Positions 48,432 to 58,080 of a stretch of 64,000 bases of DNA are shown here, in pieces (the first letter of the stretch is position 1; each line of letters opens with the position of its first letter). A program made the position numbers and the translations under genes. The notes under the pieces are model-generated. The model searched no databases, was not told the DNA's origin, and saw nothing but the letters and a program-made list of their open reading frames with translations. Source of the DNA: Mycobacterium intermedium. Its GTDB lineage: Bacteria; Actinomycetota; Actinomycetes; Mycobacteriales; Mycobacteriaceae. The DNA lies in assembly GCF_002086275.1 (NCBI RefSeq), contig NZ_MVHT01000005.1, positions 1 through 64,000 on the forward strand. Direction: 5' to 3'.

Positions 48432-49547
48432 TCAGTCCAGCACGGTGACCGGTTCGGTGAACGGCAGGCCGAGGTCGACCGCCACCTGGTGCGCCAGCAG
48501 CGCGCCATCGTGTGTCGAAAGTCCTTTGGCCAGAGCCGGATCCGATTGACAGGCCGCCCGCCACCCCAGATCCGCCAGCTTGAGCACGTAGGGGATGGTC
48601 GCGTTGGTCAGGGCATGCGTCGAGGTCTTGGGTACTGCGCTGGGCATGTTCGCCACGCAGTAGAACTGCGTGTCGTGGACGACGAACGTCGGGTCGTCGT
48701 GGGTGGTCGGCCTCGAGTCTTCGAAGCAGCCGCCTTGGTCGATGGAGATGTCCACTACCACTGAGCCGCGCTTCATCTGTGCGACAAGGGAATTGGAGAT
48801 CAGTTTGGGTGCCTTGCCGCCGGGTATCAGGACGGCGCCGATCACCAGGTCGGCGTGCTCGACGGCGCCCTCGAGGTCGTACGCCGACGAATAGCGGGTC
48901 CGGACAGCGACGCCGAACTCGGAGTCGAGCTGGCGAAGACGGTTGATGTTGACGTCGAAGATGGTGACGACCGCTCCCATGCCGCTTGCGATCCGGGCGG
49001 CGTTGTACCCGGCGATACCGCCGCCGATCACAACGACATTCGCTGGTTCCACACCTGGCACCCCACCCATCAGCACGCCGCGCCCACCGTGAGTGCGCAT
49101 CAGGTGATACGCCCCCGCCTGCGCGGACAGCCGCCCGGCGACCTCGCTCATCGGGGCCAGCAACGGCAACGCGCCGTCGGCCGTTTGCACGGTTTCGTAG
49201 GCGATAGATGTCGCTCCCGACTTCAGCAACGCCTCAGTGCAGGGCAGGGTGGCGGCCAGGTGCAGGTAAGTGAACACGGTCTGGCCGCGCCGCAGCAGCT
49301 CGTACTCGGCGGGCAACGGTTCTTTGACCTTGAGCAGCAGATCCGCGCCCGCCCACACCTGTTCGGCGGAGCCGATCACCTCGGCCCCGGCCGCCTTGAA
49401 GTCGGCATCGCTGATCGCGGAGCCTTCTCCCGCGCCGGCCTGAACCAGCACCTGGTGGCCACGGGTGGTCAGCGCGGCGACACCCGCCGGGGTGATTGCC
49501 ACCCGGAATTCACTGTTTTTGATCTCGGTCGGAATGCCGACGCGCAT
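48432..49547 (-). CDS. ald: L-alanine dehydrogenase
   Basis: NAD-dependent interconversion of L-alanine and pyruvate (and glyoxylate reduction). The 371 residues equal M. tuberculosis Ald (Rv2780). The catalytic set is visible: Arg15 in FRVAITP, Lys75 in KVKEPLP, His96 in TYLHLA and Asp270 in VVDISIDQGG. The NAD motif is VIGGGIAGYNAARIASGMGA. It is divergent from aldR, which in mycobacteria activates ald in response to alanine. This is an intact gene (ald is frameshifted in M. bovis). Confidence 0.96.
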   Translation of the reverse strand: MRVGIPTEIKNSEFRVAITPAGVAALTTRGHQVLVQAGAGEGSAISDADFKAAGAEVIGSAEQVWAGADLLLKVKEPLPAEYELLRRGQTVFTYLHLAATLPCTEALLKSGATSIAYETVQTADGALPLLAPMSEVAGRLSAQAGAYHLMRTHGGRGVLMGGVPGVEPANVVVIGGGIAGYNAARIASGMGAVVTIFDVNINRLRQLDSEFGVAVRTRYSSAYDLEGAVEHADLVIGAVLIPGGKAPKLISNSLVAQMKRGSVVVDISIDQGGCFEDSRPTTHDDPTFVVHDTQFYCVANMPSAVPKTSTHALTNATIPYVLKLADLGWRAACQSDPALAKGLSTHDGALLAHQVAVDLGLPFTEPVTVLD

Positions 49548-49557
49548 CCCTATATTC

Positions 49558-49581
49558 TGAAGAAAGTTCGACTTATCTTCA
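49558..49581. promoter_or_regulatory. AldR-type operator in the ald-aldR gap
   Basis: TGAAGA (49558-49563) and TCTTCA (49576-49581) form an inverted repeat in a locally AT-rich gap, and ATTCTG recurs at 49554 and 49597. The position between divergent ald and aldR suits binding by the Lrp-type regulator. Confidence 0.45.
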
Positions 49582-49602
49582 ATAAAAGTGACAATAATTC
49601 TG

Positions 49603-49608
49603 TAAAGT
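49603..49608 (+). promoter_or_regulatory. -10 element TAAAGT for aldR (leaderless type)
   Basis: TAAAGT ends six bases before ATG 49615. Confidence 0.45.
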
Positions 49609-49614
49609 CAGCGT

Positions 49615-50130
49615 ATGAGTGACAAAGCACCGGAAGAGGTGCCGCGGTTGCCCGACTCGCCGAAGGATTTTCGGCCTGCCGATTTGGACGCGGTGGATCG
49701 CAGCATCTTGACCGTGCTGCACGGCGACGCGCGCATCACCAACAATGCGCTCGCGGAGGCGGTCGGTATCGCCCCGTCGACCTGCCACGGTCGGGTCAAG
49801 CGGCTGGTGGAGCTCGGCGTGATCCGCGGTTTCTACACCGACATCGACCCGGTCGCCGTGGGATTGCCACTCCAGGCGATGATCTCGGTCAACCTGCACT
49901 CCAACGCCCGCGGGAAAATACGCAATTTCATCCGGCAGATCCGCACTCGGCGACAGGTCATGGACGTCTACTTTCTAGCCGGCGCGGACGACTTCCTGCT
50001 GCACGTCGCCGCCCGCGACACCGAGGATCTGCGCTCGTTCGTCGTCGAAAACCTCAACGCGGATGCCGACGTCGCCGGTACTCAAACATCGCTGATTTTC
50101 GAGCATCTTCGAGGGGCGGCGCCCATCTAG
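49615..50130 (+). CDS. aldR: Lrp/AsnC-family regulator AldR
   Basis: A 171-residue feast/famine regulator (Rv2779c equivalent). The helix-turn-helix is LDAVDRSILTVLHGDARITN to APSTCHGRVKRLVELGVIRG; the C-terminal RAM ligand-binding domain follows from about residue 80. It controls divergent ald in other mycobacteria. The 67-base shared gap contains an inverted repeat and opposing -10s. Confidence 0.92.
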   Translation: MSDKAPEEVPRLPDSPKDFRPADLDAVDRSILTVLHGDARITNNALAEAVGIAPSTCHGRVKRLVELGVIRGFYTDIDPVAVGLPLQAMISVNLHSNARGKIRNFIRQIRTRRQVMDVYFLAGADDFLLHVAARDTEDLRSFVVENLNADADVAGTQTSLIFEHLRGAAPI

Positions 50131-50138
50131 GCGCTGGC

Positions 50139-50144
50139 TATGAT
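50139..50144 (+). promoter_or_regulatory. -10 element TATGAT for the SRPBCC gene (leaderless type)
   Basis: TATGAT, close to the consensus TATAAT, ends six bases before ATG 50151. Confidence 0.5.
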
Positions 50145-50150
50145 CGTCGA

Positions 50151-50624
50151 ATGCCGCAGCCGTCCGCCTCCGCCACCGTGCATGTCGACGCCAGTCCCGA
50201 GGCCGTGTATGACCTGATCACAGACTTGCCTACGCTGGCGGCGTTGGCCGAAGAGACCGAGTCGATGGAGTGGCGCAAGGGCCACAACGGCGGGGTCGTT
50301 CGTCCGGGGGCGGTCTTTGTCGGACACAACAAGAACGGCAACAAGCGCTGGACCACCAAGTGCACCGTCACCGACGCCGAACCGGGCCGTGTCTTCGCCT
50401 TCGACGTGCGTTACGCCGTGCTGCCGGTGGCGCGCTGGCAATACGACATCGTCGCCACCGAGGGCGGTTGCAGCGTCACCGAGAGCACTTGGGACCGTCG
50501 TCCCGGCTGGTTTCGCAAGGTGGCGCCCCTGGCCACGGGGGTGGCCGACCGGGCGAGCGCCAATGCCGAGCACATCGCGGCCACCCTGCAGCGCCTCAAG
50601 CAGCGCGCCGAAGAAAGGGCCTAG
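50151..50624 (+). CDS. SRPBCC (polyketide cyclase/START-like) family protein
   Basis: A 157-residue protein (Rv2778c equivalent) with ATVHVDASPEAVYDLITDLPTL at the N-terminus, the usual opening of the helix-grip SRPBCC fold, and TESTWDRRPGWFRK near residue 105. Such proteins bind hydrophobic ligands and may be lyases or carriers. Ligand unknown. It heads a same-strand run with a hydrolase-like protein, an epoxide-hydrolase-like protein and a ferredoxin reductase. Confidence 0.78.
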   Translation: MPQPSASATVHVDASPEAVYDLITDLPTLAALAEETESMEWRKGHNGGVVRPGAVFVGHNKNGNKRWTTKCTVTDAEPGRVFAFDVRYAVLPVARWQYDIVATEGGCSVTESTWDRRPGWFRKVAPLATGVADRASANAEHIAATLQRLKQRAEERA

Positions 50625-50639
50625 AAACCTAGTACCGCG

Positions 50640-50671
50640 GGTATCGCATACCGGGGGTCCCTCGGTACACT
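50640..50671 (+). promoter_or_regulatory. Inverted repeat and -10 before the metal-dependent hydrolase gene
   Basis: GGTATCGCATACC (50640-50652) is a five-base inverted repeat with a three-base spacer. TACACT (50666-50671) is a good -10. It would start a transcript close to ATG 50681. Confidence 0.35.
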
Positions 50672-50713
50672 GACCGCATCATGCGGCAGTGGTGCCGAGG
50701 CAAGGGGGCCTGG

Positions 50714-51643
50714 ATGACGACCGTTGACGACAGGGCAGTGGGACCGCATTCGGAGGAAGCGGCCGCGTCAGACCACGAGCGTCTCGTTTTGGAGGCGCGC
50801 GACGTCCACTTCGACTTCGCGCGCCTGCCGTTTCACTATGTGCCCAACGAGCCGATGGCCACCCACGTCCTCAACGTCTTGCACCTGCTGTTGCCGGCGG
50901 GTGAGGAGTTCTTCGTCGAGGTCTTCAAGAGGGCGTTGCCCCTGATCAAGGACGACCAGTTGCGGCTGGACGTGCAGGGGTTCATCGGCCAGGAGGCCAT
51001 GCACTCGCAGGCCCACTCCGGCGTGCTCGCGCACTTCGAAGCCCAGGGCATCGACGTGACTCCGTTCACCGACCAGGTCCGGTGGCTCTTCAGCACACTG
51101 CTGGGCGACAAGCCGCGGCGCAGCAAGCTCACCCCGTGGAAAAGCCAGCACGGCTGGTTGCTGGAGCAGGTGTCGTTGATTGCGGCCATCGAGCACTACA
51201 CCGCCGTATTAGGGGAGTGGATTCTGAATTCCCCGGCGCTGGATGCCGCCGGCACCGACCCGGTGATGCTCGACATGCTGCGCTGGCATGGTGCCGAAGA
51301 AGTCGAGCACAAGGCCGTCGCGTTCGACGCCATGAAGCATCTGCGGGCCGGGTACCTGCGACAGGTGCATACCCAGCTGGCCGCGGGGCCGGTGATGTTG
51401 CTGCTGTGGATTCGCGGGGTGCGGTTTATGTACTCGGTGGACCCGTGCCTGCCGCCGGGAACGAAAGCGCGCTGGCGCGACTACTTCAGCGCAGCGCGTC
51501 GCGGGCTGGTCCCCGGGCCGGTGCGCCTGTTGCGCGTCATGTTCCACTACTTCAAGCCGGGCTTTCACCCGTCGCAGTTGGGCGGAGTTGGGTTGGCGGT
51601 CGACTACCTGGCGGTCTCGCCGGCAGCACGGGCGTCGCATTGA
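50714..51643 (+). CDS. Putative metal-dependent hydrolase (PF10118-type)
   Basis: A 309-residue protein (Rv2777c equivalent). FIGQEAMHSQAHSG and the later WHGAEEVEHKAVAFD supply Glu/His clusters characteristic of the Metal_hydrol (PF10118) family, probably a di-metal centre in a helical fold. ATG 50714 has AAGGGGG six bases upstream; ATG 50681 (11 residues longer) would fit a leaderless transcript from the -10 at 50666. Substrate unknown. Followed by the hydrolase gene after three bases. Confidence 0.75.
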   Translation: MTTVDDRAVGPHSEEAAASDHERLVLEARDVHFDFARLPFHYVPNEPMATHVLNVLHLLLPAGEEFFVEVFKRALPLIKDDQLRLDVQGFIGQEAMHSQAHSGVLAHFEAQGIDVTPFTDQVRWLFSTLLGDKPRRSKLTPWKSQHGWLLEQVSLIAAIEHYTAVLGEWILNSPALDAAGTDPVMLDMLRWHGAEEVEHKAVAFDAMKHLRAGYLRQVHTQLAAGPVMLLLWIRGVRFMYSVDPCLPPGTKARWRDYFSAARRGLVPGPVRLLRVMFHYFKPGFHPSQLGGVGLAVDYLAVSPAARASH

Positions 51644-51646
51644 CCT

Positions 51647-52639
51647 ATGAGCAGCACTTCACGTATCACGGCGTCCGACGGCGTCGCGCTGGCCGTCCAC
51701 CAATACACCGACATCGATCCGCAGCGGCCCACCATTCTGGCCATCCACGGTTGGCCCGACAATCACCACATCTGGGACGGGGTGGCGGCCGAGCTTGCCG
51801 CCCGCTATAACTTCGTGGCCTACGACGTCCGGGGCGCCGGCGAGTCGTCTTGTCCAGCAACCAGATCTGGGTACCGGCTGGCACAGTTGGTCGCCGATGT
51901 GGACGCGGTCATCGAGAGTCTGCACGTCGGGCAAGTCCATCTCCTCGCCCATGACTGGGGGTCCGTGCAGGGCTGGGCAGCCGTCACCGACGAGTCGCTT
52001 GCCGGCAAGATCGCTTCCTTCACTTCGCTTTCGGGACCGCATCTGCAGGGCGCGGGCCGATTCCTGCGATCGGCACGCGGTCTGCGGTCCCTGGCCAATG
52101 TCGCCAAACAGATTGTGGGATCAAGCTATATCGCCTTCTTCCTGTCTCCCGTCGCGCCGGAGTTGGCTTTCCGCTCCGGGATCGGGGTGAAAGTCGTTGA
52201 GGCCCTTGAACGTATCGGCGGTGCCAGTTCGCGCGGCGGACGGGTTTCACCGCCGCGTTCCATCGGCGACTTCGTCAATGGGCTCAACCTCTACCGAGAA
52301 AACCTGCCCGGGCCGCTGTTGTCACCGGAGCCGCGACTGCCGGAGACTGACGTCAGCGTCCAGGTGCTCGCACCGCGCCAGGACTACTTCATCTCGCCCC
52401 CGCTGCAGCGCCTGCAGAGCGCGATTTCGCTTCGCAGCAGGGTGATTTCGATCCAGGGCGGGCACTGGGTGGTGACTTCGCACCCCGACGTCGTCGCCCA
52501 GCTCACCGCCCAGTGGATCGAGGCCGTCGCCCGTGGCGAAGTCGGGGCAGCGATCGACCGCGGCGACTCCCGTCCGGCGGGCGGCGGACTTGCGCTGGTG
52601 AGTCGTCTGCCGGCGCGCTTGGCTCTGCTGTTCAGGTAG
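51647..52639 (+). CDS. Alpha/beta hydrolase, epoxide-hydrolase-like
   Basis: A 330-residue alpha/beta-hydrolase. AIHGWPDNHHIWDGV is the HGxP oxyanion motif, and the nucleophile elbow LAHDWGSVQGW has Asp rather than Ser, as in epoxide hydrolases and haloalkane dehalogenases; QGGHWV carries the catalytic His. It resembles the hydrolase half of EphD-type proteins. As I recall it, M. tuberculosis has no separate gene here between Rv2777c and Rv2776c. It shares a transcript with its neighbours (gaps of 3 and 10 bases). Confidence 0.82.
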   Translation: MSSTSRITASDGVALAVHQYTDIDPQRPTILAIHGWPDNHHIWDGVAAELAARYNFVAYDVRGAGESSCPATRSGYRLAQLVADVDAVIESLHVGQVHLLAHDWGSVQGWAAVTDESLAGKIASFTSLSGPHLQGAGRFLRSARGLRSLANVAKQIVGSSYIAFFLSPVAPELAFRSGIGVKVVEALERIGGASSRGGRVSPPRSIGDFVNGLNLYRENLPGPLLSPEPRLPETDVSVQVLAPRQDYFISPPLQRLQSAISLRSRVISIQGGHWVVTSHPDVVAQLTAQWIEAVARGEVGAAIDRGDSRPAGGGLALVSRLPARLALLFR

Positions 52640-52649
52640 GAAGTTCGCT

Positions 52650-53726
52650 GTGCCGGAAAGCATTTGGAAAAGCAGGCCCGCCGACCTGTACGGCCGCCGT
52701 GAACGGGACCGGTTCTATACCGCATTGTGGGGCGTGCGCGTCCTGATGGGCGGATTGGCCTCGGCTTCGCGGTGGAATCCGTCGCGAGTGTCACCGGTGC
52801 GACGGACGCACCGGGCCACGGTCATCAAGCGGGAACTCGTCGCCCCCGACGTGGTTGCGTTGACGCTGGCAGACCCGGACGGCGGGTTGTTGCCGTCCTG
52901 GACGCCTGGCGGACACATCGACGTTCAGTTGCCCTCGGGTCGGCGGCGCCAATACTCCCTGTCCGGTCCGCCCGGGCGGCGCACCGACTACCGCATCGCC
53001 GTCCGCCGCATTCCCGACGGCGGCGGCGGTTCGATAGAGATGCACGAGGCTTTCGACGTCGGTGACACCCTGGTGTTTGAAGGCCCGCGCAACGCGTTCT
53101 ACCTCGGCAGCGCCGAGCGCGATGTGCTGTTCGTGATCGGCGGCATTGGGGTGACGCCGGTGCTACCCATGATCCGGGTGGCCGCCCAACGCGGATCCGT
53201 TTGGCGTGCAATATATGTCGGCCGCAGCCGCGAGTACATGCCGTTTCTGGACGAGGTGCTGTCGGTGGACCCCGATCGGGTAACGGTGTGGGCCGACGAC
53301 GAGCACGGCCGCCTGGCCACCATCGACGAGTTGCTGGCCGGCGCCGGACCGACGACCGCCGTCTACGTCTGCGGGCCGCCCGCGATGCTGGAGGCGGTGC
53401 GCACGGCGCGGACCGAATACGCCAACGCGCCGCTGCACTACGAGCGGTTCAGTCCCCCGCCCGTGGTCGACGGGATTCCCTTCGAGCTGGAACTCGGGAG
53501 TTCGGGGGAGGTCCTCACCGTTCCGGCGAACCGGTCTGCGCTGGCCGTCATGCTGGACCGCGATCCGACCACGCCGCACTCCTGTCAGCAGGGTTTCTGC
53601 GGCACGTGCAAGGTCAGAGTCCTTGCCGGACAGGTCGATCACCGCGGACGTACCGCTGAGGATGATGACGAGATGCTCGTCTGCGTGTCGCGGGCGAAGG
53701 GCGATCGGGTGGTTATCGACGCTTGA
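52650..53726 (+). CDS. Flavin/[2Fe-2S] ferredoxin-type oxidoreductase
   Basis: A 358-residue reductase of the phthalate-dioxygenase-reductase type (Rv2776c equivalent). An N-terminal tail (about 1-50) is followed by a flavin domain with RQYSLSGPPG, an NAD(P)-binding domain with VIGGIGVTPVLPM and YVCGPPAML, and a C-terminal plant-type [2Fe-2S] domain whose ligands are in SCQQGFCGTCKV and MLVCVS. It supplies electrons to an unidentified monooxygenase or desaturase. GTG start at 52650. Its end overlaps the convergent GNAT gene by 14 bases. Confidence 0.88.
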   Translation: MPESIWKSRPADLYGRRERDRFYTALWGVRVLMGGLASASRWNPSRVSPVRRTHRATVIKRELVAPDVVALTLADPDGGLLPSWTPGGHIDVQLPSGRRRQYSLSGPPGRRTDYRIAVRRIPDGGGGSIEMHEAFDVGDTLVFEGPRNAFYLGSAERDVLFVIGGIGVTPVLPMIRVAAQRGSVWRAIYVGRSREYMPFLDEVLSVDPDRVTVWADDEHGRLATIDELLAGAGPTTAVYVCGPPAMLEAVRTARTEYANAPLHYERFSPPPVVDGIPFELELGSSGEVLTVPANRSALAVMLDRDPTTPHSCQQGFCGTCKVRVLAGQVDHRGRTAEDDDEMLVCVSRAKGDRVVIDA

Positions 53727-54225
53727 GTCGGTAGCCCACGTGGGGAACGTCCACCCCGGGCAGCGGCTGCCACACGAAGGTGCGGCCGTCCTCTTGGAAG
53801 TCTTTCTTCTCGTAGAAGTTGCGTGCCTTCTGGTTCTTGTCGGCGCACCACAGGATTACGTCCTCGGAAGGGTTCACGCGCAACGCCTTGTTGAGCAGGC
53901 GGCCGCCGATGCCGTGCCGCTGGCTGTGCTCGGTGACATACAGCGCGTCGATGTGCAGGTCGCGGGGAACGGCGAGGTCAGGGCCGAACATGGTCATGCC
54001 GAGCAACCTGCCGCGGTACTCGGCGATCCACATGGCCCACCCGTCGCGTCGCAGGGTCAGCGGATAGAACTCGGTGGCCCAGCGGTGCGGCTGACCGATC
54101 AGGTCGAGGTGATGCGGCGCGATGATGCCGGTCCAGGACAGCCGCCACGACGGGTAGTGCATCTCGGCGACCTTGGCGTACTCGGTCGGCTTGGCCTGAC
54201 GGATCGTGACGTCTTTGGACTTCAC
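53713..54225 (-). CDS. GNAT-family acetyltransferase
   Basis: A 170-residue N-acetyltransferase (Rv2775 equivalent). The acetyl-CoA loop is EHSQRHGIGGRLLNKAL near residue 105, followed by LWCADKNQKARNFYEKKDF, the typical last GNAT strand and helix. GTG start at 54225. Substrate unknown. It is convergent with the oxidoreductase and divergent from dapB. Confidence 0.86.
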   Translation of the reverse strand: MKSKDVTIRQAKPTEYAKVAEMHYPSWRLSWTGIIAPHHLDLIGQPHRWATEFYPLTLRRDGWAMWIAEYRGRLLGMTMFGPDLAVPRDLHIDALYVTEHSQRHGIGGRLLNKALRVNPSEDVILWCADKNQKARNFYEKKDFQEDGRTFVWQPLPGVDVPHVGYRLKRR

Positions 54226-54350
54226 GTGACCGTCTCCGCCTGCCGCGCATTCACGTCATTCAGATTAGGGGCCGGTGCGCGCGCCGGTGTCGAAGAGGCG
54301 GGAAGGCCGAAGAAGGGTATCGGCCGGACCGTCCGTTCCGGGCCGCGAAG

Positions 54351-55557
<1,207 letters not shown>

Positions 55558-55561
<4 letters not shown>

Positions 55562-56013
55562 CCAAGCGGTTGCTCATCGTCCACCACACGCCGTCGCCGC
55601 ATTGTCAGGAGCTGTTCGAGGCGGTGCTGGCGGGGGCGACGGATCCCGAGATCGAGGGTGTCGATGTGGTGCGCCGGCCCGCGCTCACGGTGTCGCCGGT
55701 CGAAATGCTGGAAGCCGACGGTTACCTGCTGGGCAGCCCGGCGAACCTGGGCTACATCTCGGGGGCTCTCAAGCACGCCTTTGACTGCGCCTATTACCAA
55801 CTGCTGGACACCACTCGGGGCCGACCCTTCGGCGTCTGGCTGCACGGCAACGAGGGCACCGAGGGGGCCGAGCGCGGCTTGGCCGCCATTACGACCGGCT
55901 TGGGCTGGGTGCAGGCCGCCGAAACCGTCGTGGTCTCAGGCAAACCCAGCAAGGCCGATGTCGAAGCGTGCTGGAACCTCGGGGCGACCGTCGCCGCTCA
56001 GCTGATGGGGTGA
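55558..56013 (+). CDS. Flavodoxin-like / NADPH-dependent FMN reductase-type protein
   Basis: A 151-residue flavodoxin-fold protein (Rv2771c equivalent). LLIVHHTPSPHCQELFEAV is the phosphate-binding loop region, and DGYLLGSPANLGYISGALKHAFD is typical of flavodoxin-like reductases (the Tyr-Gly/SGALK stretch). GTG 55558 overlaps the previous stop. Physiological electron partner unknown. Confidence 0.82.
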
Positions 56014-56160
56014 CCCACACGTCGCTGTCCAGCGATTCGGCGGCGGACGTCCACGGGGGGACGATGCGTTCATGGTTACCGGCGGAACGGCTCCACCAGC
56101 TTTGTTCAGTCGCTGCGTGGATCCAAATTGCCACGTCATGAATCCCCGAGCAGCGGCGTT

Positions 56161-57345
56161 GTGTCGTACGGTTGGTTCGTGGGCGAGACGCCGCCGCTAC
56201 CGCTGCCCGAGCAGCCGGAGCTGCGGGGGTTGGCACAGGCTTTGGAGGACGCGGGAGCCGCGGCCGAGATCCTCGACCACAAGTGGCGCGTTGTCTACAC
56301 CACAAGTGAGGACGCGCTCGGTCTGGGACTGGACCCGGCCGATATGCACCACCACTACGGGTTGTCACTGAACGTCCGAGCGGACCACCACCCGGACTGG
56401 GTAACCGACCGAGAAACAGGCAGTCGATATTGGCGGGTGGTCGGCCCGCACATGGTGCGCGACGTGCCGCCGTCCGACCCGGACTTCGACGAGGTGTTTG
56501 GCCGGCTCGCCCGGCGCGCCCGGGAGCTCACGCCCGCGCCGCCGACGTTGGCGCATCGAATCGACATGAATTTCGAGAAGCTGGCATCGTTCGACAAGTC
56601 GTGGCCCGGCCCGGCCAATCTCGTACACATCAGGCTGCACGACGCCGATGGCCGTTTCATCGGCACTCTCATGCTGGCGCTCCCGAGCCTGCCGCAAAGC
56701 CTTGCCATGCGGCTGGATCGCGGCGACACCGCTATGTACCGGCGCATGGATCGCCTTCGCGAGCCATGCCGTCGGGCAGCGGCGATCCTGTTCGCCGACC
56801 TCGAAGCATCTGGCGAACTGTCCCGACGACTGTCGTCACGCGCCTACTTCGACCTCATCCGCGCGCTGACCGACCTGATCGATTCGGTGGTCGGCGCGCA
56901 CACGGGAATTCTCGGCAAGCACGCCGGGGACGGCGCATCGGCATTGTTTCTTGCTGAGGATGCCGGCGGTGACAGCATCGCGGCGCGCGGCGCGATTGAG
57001 GCGGCACGCGAAATTCGTGACCGAGCAACGGCATTGAGGGACGGCATGCGCGTCAAGGTCGGCGTGCATTGGGGTGCCACCCTCATGGTCGGCCAGGTCT
57101 CTACGCGTGGCCGGCTCGAAGTCACCGCACTCGGAGACGAGATGAACGAAGCCGCACGCATCGAGCATGCAGCCCACGGCGGGGTTGTCCTTGCCTCCAA
57201 AGACGCCATTGAGCGCCTCAGCGTCCAAGACGCGCATTCACTGGCCGTGGATCCGGACACGCTCACTTACCGAACCATCGCGGAACTCACGACCAACGAA
57301 AAGGCAGTCCGTGATGCAGGTTCGATCGCTGTTGCCGAACTCTAG
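56161..57345 (+). CDS. Class III adenylate/guanylate cyclase with a sensor-like N-terminus
   Basis: A cyclic-nucleotide cyclase. The catalytic domain (about residues 205-370) has all key residues: metal Asp in LFADLEASG, substrate Lys and second metal Asp in LGKHAGDGAS, and ALGDEMNEAARIE with the transition-state Asn and Arg. The N-terminal half (1-200), ILDHKWRVVYTTSEDALGL onward, resembles a PAS-like sensor; there is no membrane segment. GTG 56161 is a judgement; TTG 56128 would add 11 residues and no start has a good Shine-Dalgarno. Not found here in M. tuberculosis. Faces a TetR gene. Confidence 0.85.
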   Translation: MSYGWFVGETPPLPLPEQPELRGLAQALEDAGAAAEILDHKWRVVYTTSEDALGLGLDPADMHHHYGLSLNVRADHHPDWVTDRETGSRYWRVVGPHMVRDVPPSDPDFDEVFGRLARRARELTPAPPTLAHRIDMNFEKLASFDKSWPGPANLVHIRLHDADGRFIGTLMLALPSLPQSLAMRLDRGDTAMYRRMDRLREPCRRAAAILFADLEASGELSRRLSSRAYFDLIRALTDLIDSVVGAHTGILGKHAGDGASALFLAEDAGGDSIAARGAIEAAREIRDRATALRDGMRVKVGVHWGATLMVGQVSTRGRLEVTALGDEMNEAARIEHAAHGGVVLASKDAIERLSVQDAHSLAVDPDTLTYRTIAELTTNEKAVRDAGSIAVAEL

Positions 57346-57352
57346 GACCTGA

Positions 57353-58051
57353 TCATTCCGCCAAGAGTTCCGGCCGCAACAGCATGCGGGCCAGTGTGTC
57401 GGCCAACCATTGCTCGTACTGATCTGGTGACCACCCCACGTCATCGATCAACATCGAATAGACGTACGGCGATTGGATGGTGACCAAGATGTCGGCGGCT
57501 TGGGCTTCAGTGAGGCCGGTACGCATTGCCGACCCCAGTCGTGCCACCAACAACGCACAGTTGGCGTGCATCTCGCGGGTCAGCCGCATCCGAACTTCAT
57601 CGAGTCCGGCCTGCAGCATGACTCGGACCAGCGGTGCCACCCGCTCGTGTAGTCCCCGTACGAAACTTGCGGTGACCGCGAAGAACACGTGATACGACTC
57701 AATCGAATCACCGGTGAGCACCGGCAATCGATCGGCCACGGTATCGGGGGCGTGGTCACCGACTACTGCCACGTCGATCGCCCGGGAGAGCACGCCGGCC
57801 TTTGATCCGTGTGTCGCATAGATCGTTTGGGCTGAGACTTCAGCCGCCTTCGCGATCTGGTCGATCGACGTAGCGGCGAATCCCTGCTCGACGAAAAGCG
57901 TTGTCGCCTCTTGGACGATGCGATGTTGCCGGGCTTCGGCGTCGGCTTGCCGACGCCTGTTGTCATAGTTTCGGCGGCGCACCTCGTGTGAAGTTGACAC
58001 CCGCACCCCATTTTCCATATAGTTGGCTCTATTGAAAGTAGTTAACTCCAT
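57353..58051 (-). CDS. TetR-family regulator
   Basis: A 232-residue repressor. The helix-turn-helix is ATTLFVEQGFAATSIDQIAKAAEVSAQTIYATHG near residues 49-83, split here into TSIDQIAKAAEVSAQ and TIYATHG; the rest is a ligand-binding helical domain. Starts at 58051, 58018 or 58003 are all possible; none has a clear ribosome binding site, and the first 30 residues are atypical. It is divergent from the O-methyltransferase, with an AGTTAACT palindrome between. It likely represses that gene. Confidence 0.85.
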   Translation of the reverse strand: MELTTFNRANYMENGVRVSTSHEVRRRNYDNRRRQADAEARQHRIVQEATTLFVEQGFAATSIDQIAKAAEVSAQTIYATHGSKAGVLSRAIDVAVVGDHAPDTVADRLPVLTGDSIESYHVFFAVTASFVRGLHERVAPLVRVMLQAGLDEVRMRLTREMHANCALLVARLGSAMRTGLTEAQAADILVTIQSPYVYSMLIDDVGWSPDQYEQWLADTLARMLLRPELLAE

Positions 58052-58062
58052 CTAATAGTACT
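58032..58062. promoter_or_regulatory. Candidate methyltransferase promoter with an AGTTAACT palindrome
   Basis: TTGAAA (58032-58037) could be a -35, with a TAATAG/TAGTAC -10 region near 58053-58062. The perfect palindrome AGTTAACT (58040-58047) lies between them, a usual place for a TetR operator. Confidence 0.32.
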
Positions 58063-58080
58063 GCAGAGCCGTGAACGGCA

